From Sutcliffiella horikoshii (GTDB taxonomy: Bacteria > Bacillota > Bacilli > Bacillales > Bacillaceae_I), in NCBI GenBank assembly GCA_001636495.1, contig KV440964.1, forward strand, positions 140,666 through 204,665: a stretch of 64,000 nt of DNA, written 5' to 3'. The notes below the pieces were generated by a model. The model ran no database searches and was not told the origin of the DNA. It saw nothing but the letters and a program-made list of their open reading frames with translations. The number at the start of each line of letters is the position of its first letter. The first letter of the stretch is position 1. Positions 50,504 to 63,974 of the stretch are shown one piece after another. The translations under genes and the position numbers were made by a program.

Positions 50504-51018
50504 GATCTTTCTATCTCTTGTAAAAAATATTCAATGGCAGCTTTCCCCTTTAATCTCACCACCAGCTTGTCTTTTTGATAAAAATCCAGCCGCGCCTTCA
50601 TCGCTTTCTTCCTTGGACGATAGGTGGAAATGATAAACTTGATGAATGCCCACTCCATCCTCTCCGTACACTCTCCTCCAAGATCAGGACGCCTTTTCCC
50701 AAGGTTAGTTAGCCACCTCTTTATCACACGATACAAACAAACGCGTAACGGAAGGTCTAAGTAGATGATTGTATCCGCCTTTTCTGCCCGGATGTCAAAA
50801 GTGGCGGTGTAGTTTCCTTCTACGATCCAAGAGGTGCGGTTCTTAATCATTTCTTGCTGTGCTTGTGTGAATTCCTCTATGCTTGCCTCCACCCAGCCTG
50901 GTTTCCAAAAGAATGCATCTAAGTGAAATACATCCATCTCTAATGCTTTTCCAAGTCTGGCGGCAAACGTGGATTTACCAGCTCCTGCTGACACTCCAAT
51001 CACCATAATACGTTGCAT
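50482..51018 (-). CDS. P-loop kinase, DNA topology modulation (FlaR-like) type
   Basis: A 178-residue AAA/adenylate-kinase-like protein. Walker A is GVSAGAGKST (8-17); the family segment DVFHLDAFFWKPGWVEAS (about 30) and WIVEGNYTATFDIR (about 64) match the group annotated as topology modulation proteins (FlaR). The LID-like arginines occur in GKRRPD and STYRPRKK. The true substrate is unknown; the name comes from an indirect supercoiling phenotype. The ATG at 51018 has a GGGAGG-type SD. It is a single gene convergent with yxlG. Confidence 0.82.
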   Translation of the reverse strand: MQRIMVIGVSAGAGKSTFAARLGKALEMDVFHLDAFFWKPGWVEASIEEFTQAQQEMIKNRTSWIVEGNYTATFDIRAEKADTIIYLDLPLRVCLYRVIKRWLTNLGKRRPDLGGECTERMEWAFIKFIISTYRPRKKAMKARLDFYQKDKLVVRLKGKAAIEYFLQEIERSKSSTAS

Positions 51019-51220
51019 GTTTGATTTCCCTCCCCTTTTATGTACGCTCTATGTTCAGGATATTTAGTATAGAGGAAATGAGTTGGAAAATCTAGGGGAG
51101 AGTGACTTTTTAGATCTCATGAAGGCTTGGTGTACCAAAAAGTGAATTTAATAGAGTTATTAACCCCACTTTTAATCTCAAAATGGAGCTATCATTTTCA
51201 GTAGTTAGTCCACCTTTCTG

Positions 51221-51363
51221 TTTTAACCGCGGACTTTTCATTTTATCCGCGATGTCTTCGATTTATCCACGAACTTTTCGTTTTATCCGCGAATTTTCTG
51301 TTTTATCCGCGAACTTTTCGTTTTATCCGCGAAGTCGGACAATATAACCGTCATTCGACACAA
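51221..51363. repeat. Phased 20-nt tandem array E with conserved tail
   Basis: Six units start at 51221, 51241, 51261, 51281, 51301 and 51321, exactly 20 nt apart, consensus GTTTTATCCGCGAACTTTTC. The framework is that of array B with a different five-base core. The tail at 51337-51363 (GACAATATAACCGTCATTCG then ACACA) matches the array B tail. It lies between the kinase gene and the rRNA operon terminator; 51019-51220 holds nothing else I can name. Confidence 0.88.
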
Positions 51364-51418
51364 ACATACAAAAATAGCACCACCACCCATCACCAAAACC
51401 CAAAACAACACAAAAAAA

Positions 51419-51450
51419 CCAGCGCCTAAATTAATAAGCACTGGTTTCCC
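51419..51450 (-). terminator. Terminator of the rRNA operon
   Basis: On the minus strand AACCAGTGCTT and AGGCGCTGGTT pair and are followed by seven T residues, just past the 5S gene. Confidence 0.85.
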
Positions 51451-51458
51451 TTAAATTT

Positions 51459-51575
51459 GCCTGGCAACGTCCTACTCTCACAGGGGGAGATCCCCCAACT
51501 ACCATCGGCGCTGAAGAGCTTAACTTCCGTGTTCGGTATGGGAACGGGTGTGGCCTCTTCGCCATCACTACCAGA
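51459..51575 (-). rRNA. rrf: 5S ribosomal RNA
   Basis: A 117-nt gene; the minus-strand start TCTGGTAGTGATGGCGAAGA and conserved CCCATACCGAACACGGAAGT are those of Bacillus 5S rRNA. It lies 88 bp after the 23S gene and before a strong terminator. Confidence 0.97.
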
Positions 51576-51663
51576 CATATTCAATTGAAGGTTGATCCTT
51601 CAAAACTAGATAATGTGTTCATATCAAGAATTCATATCGTTCACTTATTTCGATACTTATTTG

Positions 51664-54593
<2,930 letters not shown>

Positions 54594-54784
54594 GTTGACC
54601 AAAAGGTCATGTGTCGATATCAGCGATGATATCTATAAAGAAAATTACTAAGATGAACGATATTCTGTGAATATCTTGATATTAGTTACATTATCTAGTT
54701 TTCAAGGAACAACTAAGACAAATCGTCAGATTTGTCATGAGAGAATGCTCTCTCAAAACTAAACAAAACAACAAGCGTACATTT

Positions 54785-56341
<1,557 letters not shown>

Positions 56342-56481
56342 AAGAGTCTGAGCTTTTGCTCAAAATTTGCTAGCTTGTATTACTTAAATCATTTTGCCGA
56401 TTCCATAGAACCGACGTTATGACGCTGTTGTTTTGTTTAGTTTTCAAAGATCATTTTCCGTCGCTCCGTGGCGACTTAATT

Positions 56482-56510
56482 ACTATACCATGTTGTGTGT
56501 TTTTCGTCAA
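56482..56510 (-). promoter_or_regulatory. rRNA promoter P2
   Basis: TTGACG (56505-56510) and TATAGT (56482-56487) are 17 bases apart on the minus strand, about 140 bp before 16S. Confidence 0.85.
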
Positions 56511-56581
56511 CATGTTTTTTAAAGTTTTTGTTACGAGCATTACAGCGAGTTAACAAATCGTGTTTTGCAGCAACGAATAAT

Positions 56582-56611
56582 AATATACCATGATGAGCAT
56601 AAAACGGTCAA
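56582..56611 (-). promoter_or_regulatory. rRNA promoter P1
   Basis: TTGACC (56606-56611) and TATATT (56582-56587) are 18 bases apart, about 100 bp upstream of P2. Tandem promoters of this kind are usual for Bacillus rrn operons. The rest of 56342-56782 holds only the rRNA leader and the pbuG terminator. Confidence 0.75.
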
Positions 56612-56734
56612 CTACTTTTTTAATATAATTTTAAATTACTATTTTAAGAGGACTTTCTTCTATATAGAAGATATAAGAGCGACCTCTTATATATACGGTA
56701 CCACCTCTACATTACCTCAAACCTTATTAACAGA

Positions 56735-56772
56735 AAAACCCCTACCAGTTTATGGCAGGGGTTTTAGCATCT
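56735..56772 (-). terminator. Terminator downstream of pbuG
   Basis: AAAACCCCTGCC and GGTAGGGGTTTTT pair around a short loop on the minus strand, 11 bp past the pbuG stop. Confidence 0.9.
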
Positions 56773-56782
56773 TTTATAATAC

Positions 56783-58108
56783 CTATTCAATCAAGAAAAC
56801 AAAGTACAGAATGAAGATTACAAACAAAGCATACATGATCGGGTGAATTTCTTTCCCTCTACCTTTCATGATCATCGTAATCGGGTAGAAGATGAATCCA
56901 ACTGCGATACCTGTTGCGATGCTGTAAGTCAGTGGCATTGCAATGACCGTTAAGAATGCAGGTACTGCAATTTCGAATTTGGTCCAGTCAATTTTCCCGA
57001 GTGCCGATACCATTAGCACACCTACAATGATTAGGGCTGGTGCGGTAACCGGTTCTGTGATGACAGATAGTAATGGGAAGAATACTAGTGATATTAGGAA
57101 TAATCCAGCCGTTACTACAGATGCAAATCCAGTTCTTCCTCCAGCAGCTACACCGGCAGATGATTCAATGTAAGAAGTCGTAGTGGAAGTTCCTAGTGTT
57201 GCTCCCGCCACTGTTGCCGCAGAGTCTGCGAACAGTGCTTTGTTTGCTCGCGGAAGTTTGTTGTCTTTCATAAAGCCTGCTTGGTTAGCAACAGCAACAA
57301 GCGTTCCTGCTGTGTCGAAGAAGTCTACGAACAAGAATGTAAGGATTACGACTAGCATTTGAATTGTGAAGATATCTCCTAGACTAGCAAATGCCGCTCC
57401 GAAAGTTGGTTCTAGACTTGGTACAGCGCCGACTACTTTGGAAGGTGTATCGATAAGGCCGAACAGCATCCCAACAACTGCTGTTATGACAATACCGAAA
57501 AAGATACCGCCTTTTAAGCCTCTTACCATAAGGATAACTGTGATTACTAGACCGAAGATTGCAAGTAACGTATTTCCGTTCGTTAAATCACCTAGTGCTA
57601 CAAGAACCACTTCGTCCCCAACGATGACGCCGGCATTTTGGAAGCCGATGAATGTGATGAAAAGTCCGATACCTGCTCCAACTGCATATTTCAGTTCTGC
57701 AGGGATGGCGTTGATGATTTTTTCGCGTATACCGAATAATGTTAAGAAGATAAAGATAATACCGGAAACTAATACTCCTGCCAGTGCTGTTTGCCAAGGG
57801 ATGCCCATGCCAAGCACAACGGAGTAGGCGAAGAATGCGTTAAGACCCATACCCGGTGCAAGTGCAATTGGGTATTTTGCATAGAGGCCCATGATCAAAC
57901 AACCGATTGCAGCAGATAGTGCTGTTGCTGTGAAGATCGCACCTTGGTCCATGCGAAGCGTATCTGGATAGTCGCCTACACTTGCCAAGGAAAGCATAAG
58001 CGGATTTACCACCAATATATAGGCCATTGCAAGGAATGTCGTTAGTCCTGCTATGGATTCTGTTTTGTAGCTTGTACCATGTTTCTGAAACTCAAAATAA
58101 TTCTTCAT
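56783..58108 (-). CDS. pbuG: Guanine/hypoxanthine permease PbuG
   Basis: A 441-residue purine base transporter of the AzgA/NCS2-like type with about 12-14 helices. Marks: GLTTFLAMAYILVVNPLML (about 20), GMGLNAFFAYSVVLGMGIPWQTALAGV (about 88, ends GMGLN and ALAGV), FLFVDFFDTAGTLVAVANQAG (near 260) and GTSTTTSYIESSAGVAAGGRTG (near 300). Start at 58108 with GAGGAGG; in-frame ATG at 58177 lies in the riboswitch leader. It is controlled by PurBox-like sites and a guanine riboswitch, so uptake stops when guanine is ample. Confidence 0.95.
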   Translation of the reverse strand: MKNYFEFQKHGTSYKTESIAGLTTFLAMAYILVVNPLMLSLASVGDYPDTLRMDQGAIFTATALSAAIGCLIMGLYAKYPIALAPGMGLNAFFAYSVVLGMGIPWQTALAGVLVSGIIFIFLTLFGIREKIINAIPAELKYAVGAGIGLFITFIGFQNAGVIVGDEVVLVALGDLTNGNTLLAIFGLVITVILMVRGLKGGIFFGIVITAVVGMLFGLIDTPSKVVGAVPSLEPTFGAAFASLGDIFTIQMLVVILTFLFVDFFDTAGTLVAVANQAGFMKDNKLPRANKALFADSAATVAGATLGTSTTTSYIESSAGVAAGGRTGFASVVTAGLFLISLVFFPLLSVITEPVTAPALIIVGVLMVSALGKIDWTKFEIAVPAFLTVIAMPLTYSIATGIAVGFIFYPITMIMKGRGKEIHPIMYALFVIFILYFVFLIE

Positions 58109-58135
58109 GCCAAAATCCTCCTCAAGGTAATTCGT

Positions 58136-58178
58136 ACAAAAAAGTAAACGCCCCTGGCATAAACCAGGAGCGTTCACA
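58136..58178 (-). terminator. Intrinsic terminator of the pbuG riboswitch
   Basis: AACGCTCCTGG and CCAGGGGCGTT pair around TTTATG on the minus strand, followed by TACTTTTTT. It lies between the aptamer and the pbuG SD. No hairpin element follows here, unlike the purE and guaA leaders. Confidence 0.88.
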
Positions 58179-58253
58179 GTTAACTGACGAGGATAGGAAA
58201 ATGAGAGCTAACCTATCTGAAATAAGATAGATGTCCTACACAAAATCCTGATA

Positions 58254-58321
58254 CCTCGTAGTCAAGCCGTTTACGGTAGCCTGGTAGAAACTTTTGGGCC
58301 ATATTCCCAAATTTATACGAG
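58254..58321 (-). promoter_or_regulatory. Guanine riboswitch of pbuG
   Basis: On the minus strand CTCGTATAAATTTGGGAATA, TGGCCCAAAAGTTTCTACC, loop CTACCGTAAA and GCTTGACTACGAGG give the three-stem purine aptamer. The C in TTGACTACG specifies guanine or hypoxanthine. Confidence 0.95.
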
Positions 58322-58356
58322 ATTAGAACTATAAATGTATGATAATTTCTGTTTTT

Positions 58357-58434
58357 ATATTACCAAGCTCACAAAGATTCGTCAACACAAAAAGCGAACA
58401 TTCGACAATTATTTTTTACCATTGTTCGTTTTTA
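58357..58434 (-). promoter_or_regulatory. pbuG promoter with inverted PurBoxes
   Basis: TTGACG (58380-58385) and TAATAT (58357-58362) are 17 bases apart. Upstream are AAAAACGAACAATGG (58419-58434) and, inverted, AAAAAGCGAACATTC (58388-58403), each with the CGAAC core of PurBoxes. Dual control by PurR and guanine is therefore likely. Confidence 0.85.
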
Positions 58435-58446
58435 CAACTAAAATAA

Positions 58447-58480
58447 AAAGCCGACCAGTGGTCCCGGTCGGCTTTTACGT
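58447..58480 (-). terminator. Terminator downstream of guaA
   Basis: AAAAGCCGACC and GGTCGGCTTTT pair around a short loop, with T-rich flank on the minus strand, 4 bp after the guaA stop. Confidence 0.92.
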
Positions 58481-58483
58481 TTA

Positions 58484-60022
58484 TTATTCCCACTCAATCG
58501 TTGCAGGTGGCTTAGAAGTAATGTCATACACTACGCGGTTGATGTGATCCACTTCGTTAACGATACGTGTGGAAATCACTTCAAGCACATCCCAAGGGAT
58601 ACGTGCCCAGTCAGAAGTCATTCCATCGATGGATGTTACTGCACGGATTCCGATTGTGTAATCGTATGTGCGTTGGTCTCCCATTACCCCTACACTGCGG
58701 ATGTCAGGAAGAACCGTGAAGTATTGCCAGATATCGCGGTCAAGTCCCGCTTTTTTGATTTCTTCACGAAGAATATGATCAGATTCGCGGACAATCTCTA
58801 GTTTCTCATCAGAGATTTCACCAAGTACACGAATTCCAAGACCTGGTCCTGGGAACGGCTGACGCCAAACGATTTCGTCCGGAATGCCTAGTTCTGTTCC
58901 TAATGCACGAACCTCGTCTTTGAACAATGTGTTCAACGGCTCGATCAGTTGGAACTGCATGTCCTCTGGAAGTCCGCCCACATTGTGGTGGGATTTAATC
59001 GTTTGTGCAGTTGCAGTACCACTCTCGATGATATCTGTGTAAAGAGTACCTTGTGCAAGATAGTCGATGCCTTCTAATTTAGAAGCCTCATCATCAAACA
59101 CATAGATGAATTCGTTTCCGATGATCTTACGTTTAAGCTCAGGATCGGATACACCTTTTAGCTTGTTAAGGAAACGGTCTTTCGCATCTACTTTAATGAC
59201 ATTCATGTTGAAGCCTTCAGTGAAAGTCTTCATTACAGCATCCGCTTCATTTTTACGAAGCAAGCCGTGATCTACGAAAATACAAGTCAGCTGGTCGCCG
59301 ATTGCTTTGTGAATCAGAACCGCTACAACAGAAGAGTCCACTCCGCCACTTAGTGCGCAAAGTACTTTTTTGTCGCCGACAATGTCACGGATCTTTTGCA
59401 TTTCGATTTCAAGGAAGTTCTCGATCGTCCAGCTGTCTGTACAACCACAAACGTTATAGACGAAGTTTCTTAATAGGTCGTTACCATATACAGAGTGACG
59501 TACCTCTGGATGGAATTGAACGCCGTACATTTTCTTTTCTTCATTACTGATTCCAGCGATTGGACATGCTGGGCTAGTAAGGTCGACCGCGAAATCAGAA
59601 GGTTCTTTAACAACAAGGTCACCATGGCTCATCCATACGACTTGTTGCTCAGGGATATCTTGGTACACAGCGGACTTGTTGGATACTGTCGCAAGCGCTT
59701 TTCCGTATTCACGGTGAGATGCTTTTTCCACGACTCCACCAAAGTGCATTGTCATTAGTTGCATACCGTAGCAAATACCTAGGACAGGGATGCCAAGTTC
59801 AAAGATTTCCTCATCACAACGGAATGAATTTTCGCCGTAAACACTGTTTGGTCCGCCGGAAAGAATGATTCCTTTTGGATTCATTTTTTTGATTTCTTCT
59901 GCTGTAATCGTATGTGGATGAAGTTCACTGTAAACACCGAACTCACGGATACGACGAGTAATTAGTTGGTTATATTGACTGCCGAAGTCTAGGACTACGA
60001 CCATTTGTTGGATACCTTCCAC
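58484..60022 (-). CDS. guaA: GMP synthase (glutamine-hydrolysing)
   Basis: A 512-residue two-domain enzyme that aminates XMP to GMP. The N-terminal class I amidotransferase has [20 protein letters not shown] and nucleophile GICYGMQ (Cys84) with FHPEVRHS (about 170). The synthetase has the PP-loop [15 protein letters not shown] (about 222) and the C-terminal dimerisation domain ending [11 protein letters not shown]. Start is GTG at 60022 with GAGGTGA upstream. It is expressed alone from a leader with a guanine riboswitch, its terminator and hairpin element R7, an economical feedback by the pathway end product. Confidence 0.97.
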   Translation of the reverse strand: MEGIQQMVVVLDFGSQYNQLITRRIREFGVYSELHPHTITAEEIKKMNPKGIILSGGPNSVYGENSFRCDEEIFELGIPVLGICYGMQLMTMHFGGVVEKASHREYGKALATVSNKSAVYQDIPEQQVVWMSHGDLVVKEPSDFAVDLTSPACPIAGISNEEKKMYGVQFHPEVRHSVYGNDLLRNFVYNVCGCTDSWTIENFLEIEMQKIRDIVGDKKVLCALSGGVDSSVVAVLIHKAIGDQLTCIFVDHGLLRKNEADAVMKTFTEGFNMNVIKVDAKDRFLNKLKGVSDPELKRKIIGNEFIYVFDDEASKLEGIDYLAQGTLYTDIIESGTATAQTIKSHHNVGGLPEDMQFQLIEPLNTLFKDEVRALGTELGIPDEIVWRQPFPGPGLGIRVLGEISDEKLEIVRESDHILREEIKKAGLDRDIWQYFTVLPDIRSVGVMGDQRTYDYTIGIRAVTSIDGMTSDWARIPWDVLEVISTRIVNEVDHINRVVYDITSKPPATIEWE

Positions 60023-60145
60023 CCGAATTCACCTCATAGATATAATTTATTTTCGGAGCATATCGTTCCGTTTATTTTGACCTATAAAAGGAAAGATATG
60101 CCTTTGAATGCTATGTGTTTTAAAAAGTAGAGTCCGTTATGCACC

Positions 60146-60273
60146 GCTGTTGATTTCCGCACTAGGCTTCGCTTTCCGCGGGGCGCTCGGTGAGCCTCCT
60201 CAGCTTCGCCTGCGGGGTCTCACCTAAGCGCTACCTCCCGCTGGAGTCTTCGCCTTGTGCTCCAATCAACAGC
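60146..60273. repeat. GC-rich hairpin element, copy R7
   Basis: Bounded by perfect GCTGTTGATT (60146-60155) and AATCAACAGC (60264-60273). The inner arms GGTGAG/CTCACC replace the CTTGAG/CTCAAG of other copies with matching changes on both sides. It lies between the riboswitch terminator and guaA. Confidence 0.9.
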
Positions 60274-60314
60274 TAGGAACATAATACCAACTAAAATACC
60301 CTTAAAACACAAAA

Positions 60315-60363
60315 AAACTAGAATCTTCTCCTCATATATACATAAGAAGGCAGAATTCTAGTT
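60315..60363 (-). terminator. Intrinsic terminator of the guaA riboswitch
   Basis: AAACTAGAAT and ATTCTAGTTT form the base, with CTGCCTTCTT and GAGGAGAAG able to extend it; TTTTTTGTG follows on the minus strand. A second small hairpin, GGGCGC/GCGCCC (about 60371-60396), lies between it and the aptamer. Confidence 0.82.
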
Positions 60364-60416
60364 TACTAGAGGGCGCTTGAAGGATTGATGGCGCCCTACC
60401 ATGTAAAAAGAACTGC

Positions 60417-60485
60417 CTTCATAGTCGGGTAGTTAACGGCAACCCGGTAGAGACTCTCGAACCTTATTATCGAGGATATATGAAG
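60417..60485 (-). promoter_or_regulatory. Guanine riboswitch of guaA
   Basis: On the minus strand CTTCATATATCCTCGATAAT, AAGGTTCGAGAGTCTCTACC, loop GTTGCCGTTAAC and CCCGACTATGAAG form the purine aptamer; C in CGACTATG indicates guanine class. The P2 loop is less typical (CGATAATAAGGTTCG), but the core is conserved. Confidence 0.92.
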
Positions 60486-60491
60486 CCAATA

Positions 60492-60497
60492 ATTATA
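60492..60497 (-). promoter_or_regulatory. Candidate -10 box of guaA promoter
   Basis: A perfect TATAAT lies seven bases upstream of the aptamer on the minus strand, but no -35 at the right distance is convincing, and no PurBox is seen in the 60 bp before yebA. Confidence 0.4.
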
Positions 60498-60543
60498 TTG
60501 ATTGATTTAATTGACCTTATTCTATCAACCAAGTTAAGGGAGG

Positions 60544-62757
60544 TCAAGATGATGTCCTTTTAATTAAATTTTCCCATAATTCCACCGATTTCTCCCATTC
60601 GCGTTCTGAGGAATCGCCGCGGTAGAGGACTCGCTCGTAATTGGCGGTGAGAACTCCCATGTCATTTGTACTGTAATAATCGTCAATATACTTGGCATAC
60701 TCTCTTAATGTTTGTCCGTCTTTTCTGGTATGACCGATTGCATGCAGCTGTCTTAGCAAGGCTGGATAGGCTCTGTTGAAGGTGCCTTCCTCCCGTTTGC
60801 CTTTGTAGCGCAAGATATATACGTATGGAATCCACTTGTTACGGCCGAAGAACAATACCAGACCAGCCGTTAATAGTGTAGCAACAAACAAAAGTGCAGG
60901 TTTCCAGGACAGCGTGAAATTTAACGGTCCGCCACCATCTGATCCGGAAGCACCAGCTGTTTCCTCGTCTTGCCCCGGATCAAGCTCTGGTCTATCCGTC
61001 TCTTCGGTTTCTGGTCTTTCCGGTTGGTCCATGTTCTCGTCTTCTCCATTTGCTCCCGTATTCTCTTCTGCGGATTGGTACACAAAACGGTACGGATTGG
61101 AGAAGCCGCTTGTTGGTTCATATGTCACCCAGCCAACTTCCGGGTAGTACACTTCCACCCAAGAATGGGCGTTATTGTTGGTCACTTCGAAAAGCCTCGT
61201 TGACTGATCCGTCAGGTCCACAAACTCCCCTTGCGTATAGCCTTTCACCCATCTTGCCGGGATATCCACCGCACGCAGCAGGGCTACCATGGAGGTGGAA
61301 AAGTTGTCGCAATACCCTTGCATCGTCTCAAACAGGAACTGATCTACATAATCCTCATTTCCGGTCGGAACGGCCACATCCGTTGTTTCATATACAAAAT
61401 CGTTGTTACGGAAGTATCTTTCCACCGCATTGACTTTGTCAAAACGGCTTGGGAAGGATGCGGTGATTTCTTCTGCCAGTTCTACCACTCTATCTGGCAA
61501 GGAATCGGGCAATTGTGTGTAACGCTCGATAAACTCCTCATCACTTTCCTCGCCTGTCCCAGGCTCCGCGCCTTTCAATGCTTCTATATAATATCTCGGA
61601 AACTCATAGTTCACCTGATATTCTTCCAGTTCAACAGGATTTCCATCGCCGTCCACTGTTGTAATCTTCTCTGTACTATCATTAAGCCTGTAGAAGGCAT
61701 CTTCCGCTTGTATTTCCGTTAAGCCTAGCGGGTAATTGATATGCGGGTAGGGTTTTTCCATCGTCAGGGTTGCGGACAATGCGTCCGTTTCCACGGCATC
61801 GCTCATCCAGGAAACTTGGTTATTCACTCCTTCACCAAGCTCCACCCGTTCTCCATCGGTCGAATCCCACCCTTTTCCCGTATAGATATCCTTCGTTTCC
61901 ACACGCCAATAGTGGGTACGTGTCAGCTCTGCCTGGAATACGACACTGTCATCCGGGACGAACGGTCCACCAAGGCGGGAATCATTTTCCCCATACCCGA
62001 TCTTGCGCACACCATTGCCGCCCCCGACGCCATCTCCGTTTCCTATACTTGTCAGGAATGGCACTGGATCAGGCCAGATCGGTGCCGCTTTTGGTGATAG
62101 ATAACCCACTGTCGCAGATAACAGGATAAATAGGATCAATGGGACTCCCCACCCAAACAGGAGCTTCCTGTTTCGATAGATGCCTTCTCGTTCCTTCAAT
62201 CGTTCCAGATGAACAAATCCAACAATGCTAAGTCCGACTATGATCAATCGGATGATTGCCCCATCTCCTTGGTAAGGAGTGAAGGTATCTAGGATGGCAA
62301 CGTATGTAATGGTAAAAATGACAAACAGAAGCATCTGTTTGCGGTACAGGATCCAGTAGATGACTAGATAACTCACAAGCCACAACAGAATAAATAACAG
62401 GATACTCCTGAACATGCCTGTCATCCCTACCCAATCCGCCGCCCAAATGAGCGTGGCGTTATACTTCAAGTCATTCCAGAGGTAAACAAACCAGCTTTTG
62501 CTTAAAAATCTGCCATCCATATAGATGATATGAATAAAGTAGAACAGGAACCCTAGATGAACGAAAAAGCTCAATAAAGGGAGGATCTGCAAAAAAGATA
62601 AGGCAAAGGATAGGAGCAAGAACACAATAAATATATACAGATTGGCAGTATCAGTGACGTCCTTTAAAGGAAGAATCCACTCCAGAAGTAGAACAAAACC
62701 GAATACATGCATAAGGAAAGCATACCCATTACGCTGATAAGGATTGGACTTTGCCAT
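60544..62757 (-). CDS. yebA: Transglutaminase-like membrane protein YebA
   Basis: A 737-residue protein: about six N-terminal membrane helices (to residue ~185) and another at ~204-220, an extracellular region with a transglutaminase/protease-like domain (about 420-550), an acidic Pro/Glu/Asp linker, a further membrane helix (about 625-645) and a cytoplasmic DUF4129-like tail. The presumed catalytic set is Cys483 (GYCDNF), His531 (NAHSWVEV) and Glu547 (YEPT), where many relatives have Asp. Substrate unknown; proteolytic or crosslinking activity outside the cell is possible. It follows yeaD by 2 bp, the yeaC-yeaD-yebA cassette, and precedes guaA as in B. subtilis. Confidence 0.9.
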   Translation of the reverse strand: MAKSNPYQRNGYAFLMHVFGFVLLLEWILPLKDVTDTANLYIFIVFLLLSFALSFLQILPLLSFFVHLGFLFYFIHIIYMDGRFLSKSWFVYLWNDLKYNATLIWAADWVGMTGMFRSILLFILLWLVSYLVIYWILYRKQMLLFVIFTITYVAILDTFTPYQGDGAIIRLIIVGLSIVGFVHLERLKEREGIYRNRKLLFGWGVPLILFILLSATVGYLSPKAAPIWPDPVPFLTSIGNGDGVGGGNGVRKIGYGENDSRLGGPFVPDDSVVFQAELTRTHYWRVETKDIYTGKGWDSTDGERVELGEGVNNQVSWMSDAVETDALSATLTMEKPYPHINYPLGLTEIQAEDAFYRLNDSTEKITTVDGDGNPVELEEYQVNYEFPRYYIEALKGAEPGTGEESDEEFIERYTQLPDSLPDRVVELAEEITASFPSRFDKVNAVERYFRNNDFVYETTDVAVPTGNEDYVDQFLFETMQGYCDNFSTSMVALLRAVDIPARWVKGYTQGEFVDLTDQSTRLFEVTNNNAHSWVEVYYPEVGWVTYEPTSGFSNPYRFVYQSAEENTGANGEDENMDQPERPETEETDRPELDPGQDEETAGASGSDGGGPLNFTLSWKPALLFVATLLTAGLVLFFGRNKWIPYVYILRYKGKREEGTFNRAYPALLRQLHAIGHTRKDGQTLREYAKYIDDYYSTNDMGVLTANYERVLYRGDSSEREWEKSVELWENLIKRTSS

Positions 62758-62759
62758 AG

Positions 62760-63974
62760 CTAGCTCACCTCACTTATGACATCAGTCGCAGGTTTAGTTG
62801 GATAAACCGTCTTCACAAAAATAGTACGGCGCTTTAATAGGTCCATATAGGCCAGCTCTTCTTTCGTCACGCGAACTCCTTCATCCTTCGTAAGGTGCAC
62901 TTCCAAGTGAAGATGGCGGGAAGAGAGTTTTTCGAGACTTTGAACGGTATTTTTCGTAAGCTTTCCGGTAAGGAAAAGGAAGGTCACCGTTGGCTGGAAC
63001 TTCCCTATCTCCATCTCTATCACTTTGGAAAAATCCTTCTTGCTATTCGGCTGGATTTTTGCCAGGTGATAATAGATTTCCGCAAATTGCTCCTCGCCGC
63101 TCCGCAAGGAAAAGATGGACCTGTCCTCCCCAACGGACACAAGGCCGACCTGTGAACCATATTTTAGGATTGCCTTCGTTAATGCAGCACTGTAGCTGAC
63201 CGCACTTTCAAACGAGGAAGATTGGGAACGATCGAGAAACAGCATGACATCATGCGATTGCTGCTGTTCAAATTCTTTTGTCATAATATCGTTACGGCGC
63301 GCGGTCGCCTTCCAATCGATCCAGGAAAAGCGGTCTCCCGGCTGATACTCCCTGACCCCTACTGTCATCGACGTATCGCGCACCATTTTCATTCTAGAAG
63401 AGGTGGAACCTTGATCGAACTTACTTTCATGTTGCCTGTAAGTCATCTCCACATAGTTTGGATAGACCAGAAAGTGGCGGTCCAGTTCTATCACTCTCTC
63501 TTTTTCTACAAGCCCAAGAAAGTCACCCGTCACCATGCGGATCCCAGTCAACGCATGCTCCCCGCGCGGAAGGCGATCAAGCGCATATTGAATGGTGACG
63601 GTACTTTTAAACCACGGAAACAGGATGCGTTTCGCCTGCTTGGTCTGCTGGCAGAATAATAGATTGTTCGGAAGCACTTCCTCCACCAGAAGATAGGCAA
63701 GCGGAACCGGCGCCGTCCGTGTCAGTGTAATCGTACCGACAAGCCTATCACCTGCCCGGTACTTCTCCTGATTGATTGACCTTGACACTTCAAAATCCTT
63801 TAGCGGGTAAATCATTATCATAAACGCATATAACGCGAAGGGCAGGAAACTGATAAACAAGAACCAGCTGACAAAGCCCCCTTGAAACATGGCATACACA
63901 AAGGTGATCACCACAAGCAGCAGAAAGGATACCAACTTCCAGACTTTTTTCGCTTTCTGAAAAAATAGCTTCAT
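62760..63974 (-). CDS. yeaD: DUF58 domain protein YeaD
   Basis: A 404-residue protein with two N-terminal membrane helices (about 13-55) and a C-terminal DUF58/von Willebrand A-like domain. The family signature is VREYQPGDRFSWIDWKATARRNDIMTKEFEQQ (about 202-233), followed by DVMLFLDRSQSS, a MIDAS-like DxSxS-type loop. Such proteins act with MoxR-type AAA ATPases (the upstream yeaC) and transglutaminase-like partners (yebA), perhaps as a chaperone-like complex at the membrane. The ATG overlaps the upstream stop (TAATG). Confidence 0.92.
   Translation of the reverse strand: MKLFFQKAKKVWKLVSFLLLVVITFVYAMFQGGFVSWFLFISFLPFALYAFMIMIYPLKDFEVSRSINQEKYRAGDRLVGTITLTRTAPVPLAYLLVEEVLPNNLLFCQQTKQAKRILFPWFKSTVTIQYALDRLPRGEHALTGIRMVTGDFLGLVEKERVIELDRHFLVYPNYVEMTYRQHESKFDQGSTSSRMKMVRDTSMTVGVREYQPGDRFSWIDWKATARRNDIMTKEFEQQQSHDVMLFLDRSQSSSFESAVSYSAALTKAILKYGSQVGLVSVGEDRSIFSLRSGEEQFAEIYYHLAKIQPNSKKDFSKVIEMEIGKFQPTVTFLFLTGKLTKNTVQSLEKLSSRHLHLEVHLTKDEGVRVTKEELAYMDLLKRRTIFVKTVYPTKPATDVISEVS

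Noticed and set aside
58399-58406. Spo0A-like TTCGACA upstream of pbuG
   Set aside because: It overlaps the inverted PurBox (GCGAACATTCG), which explains the sequence better.
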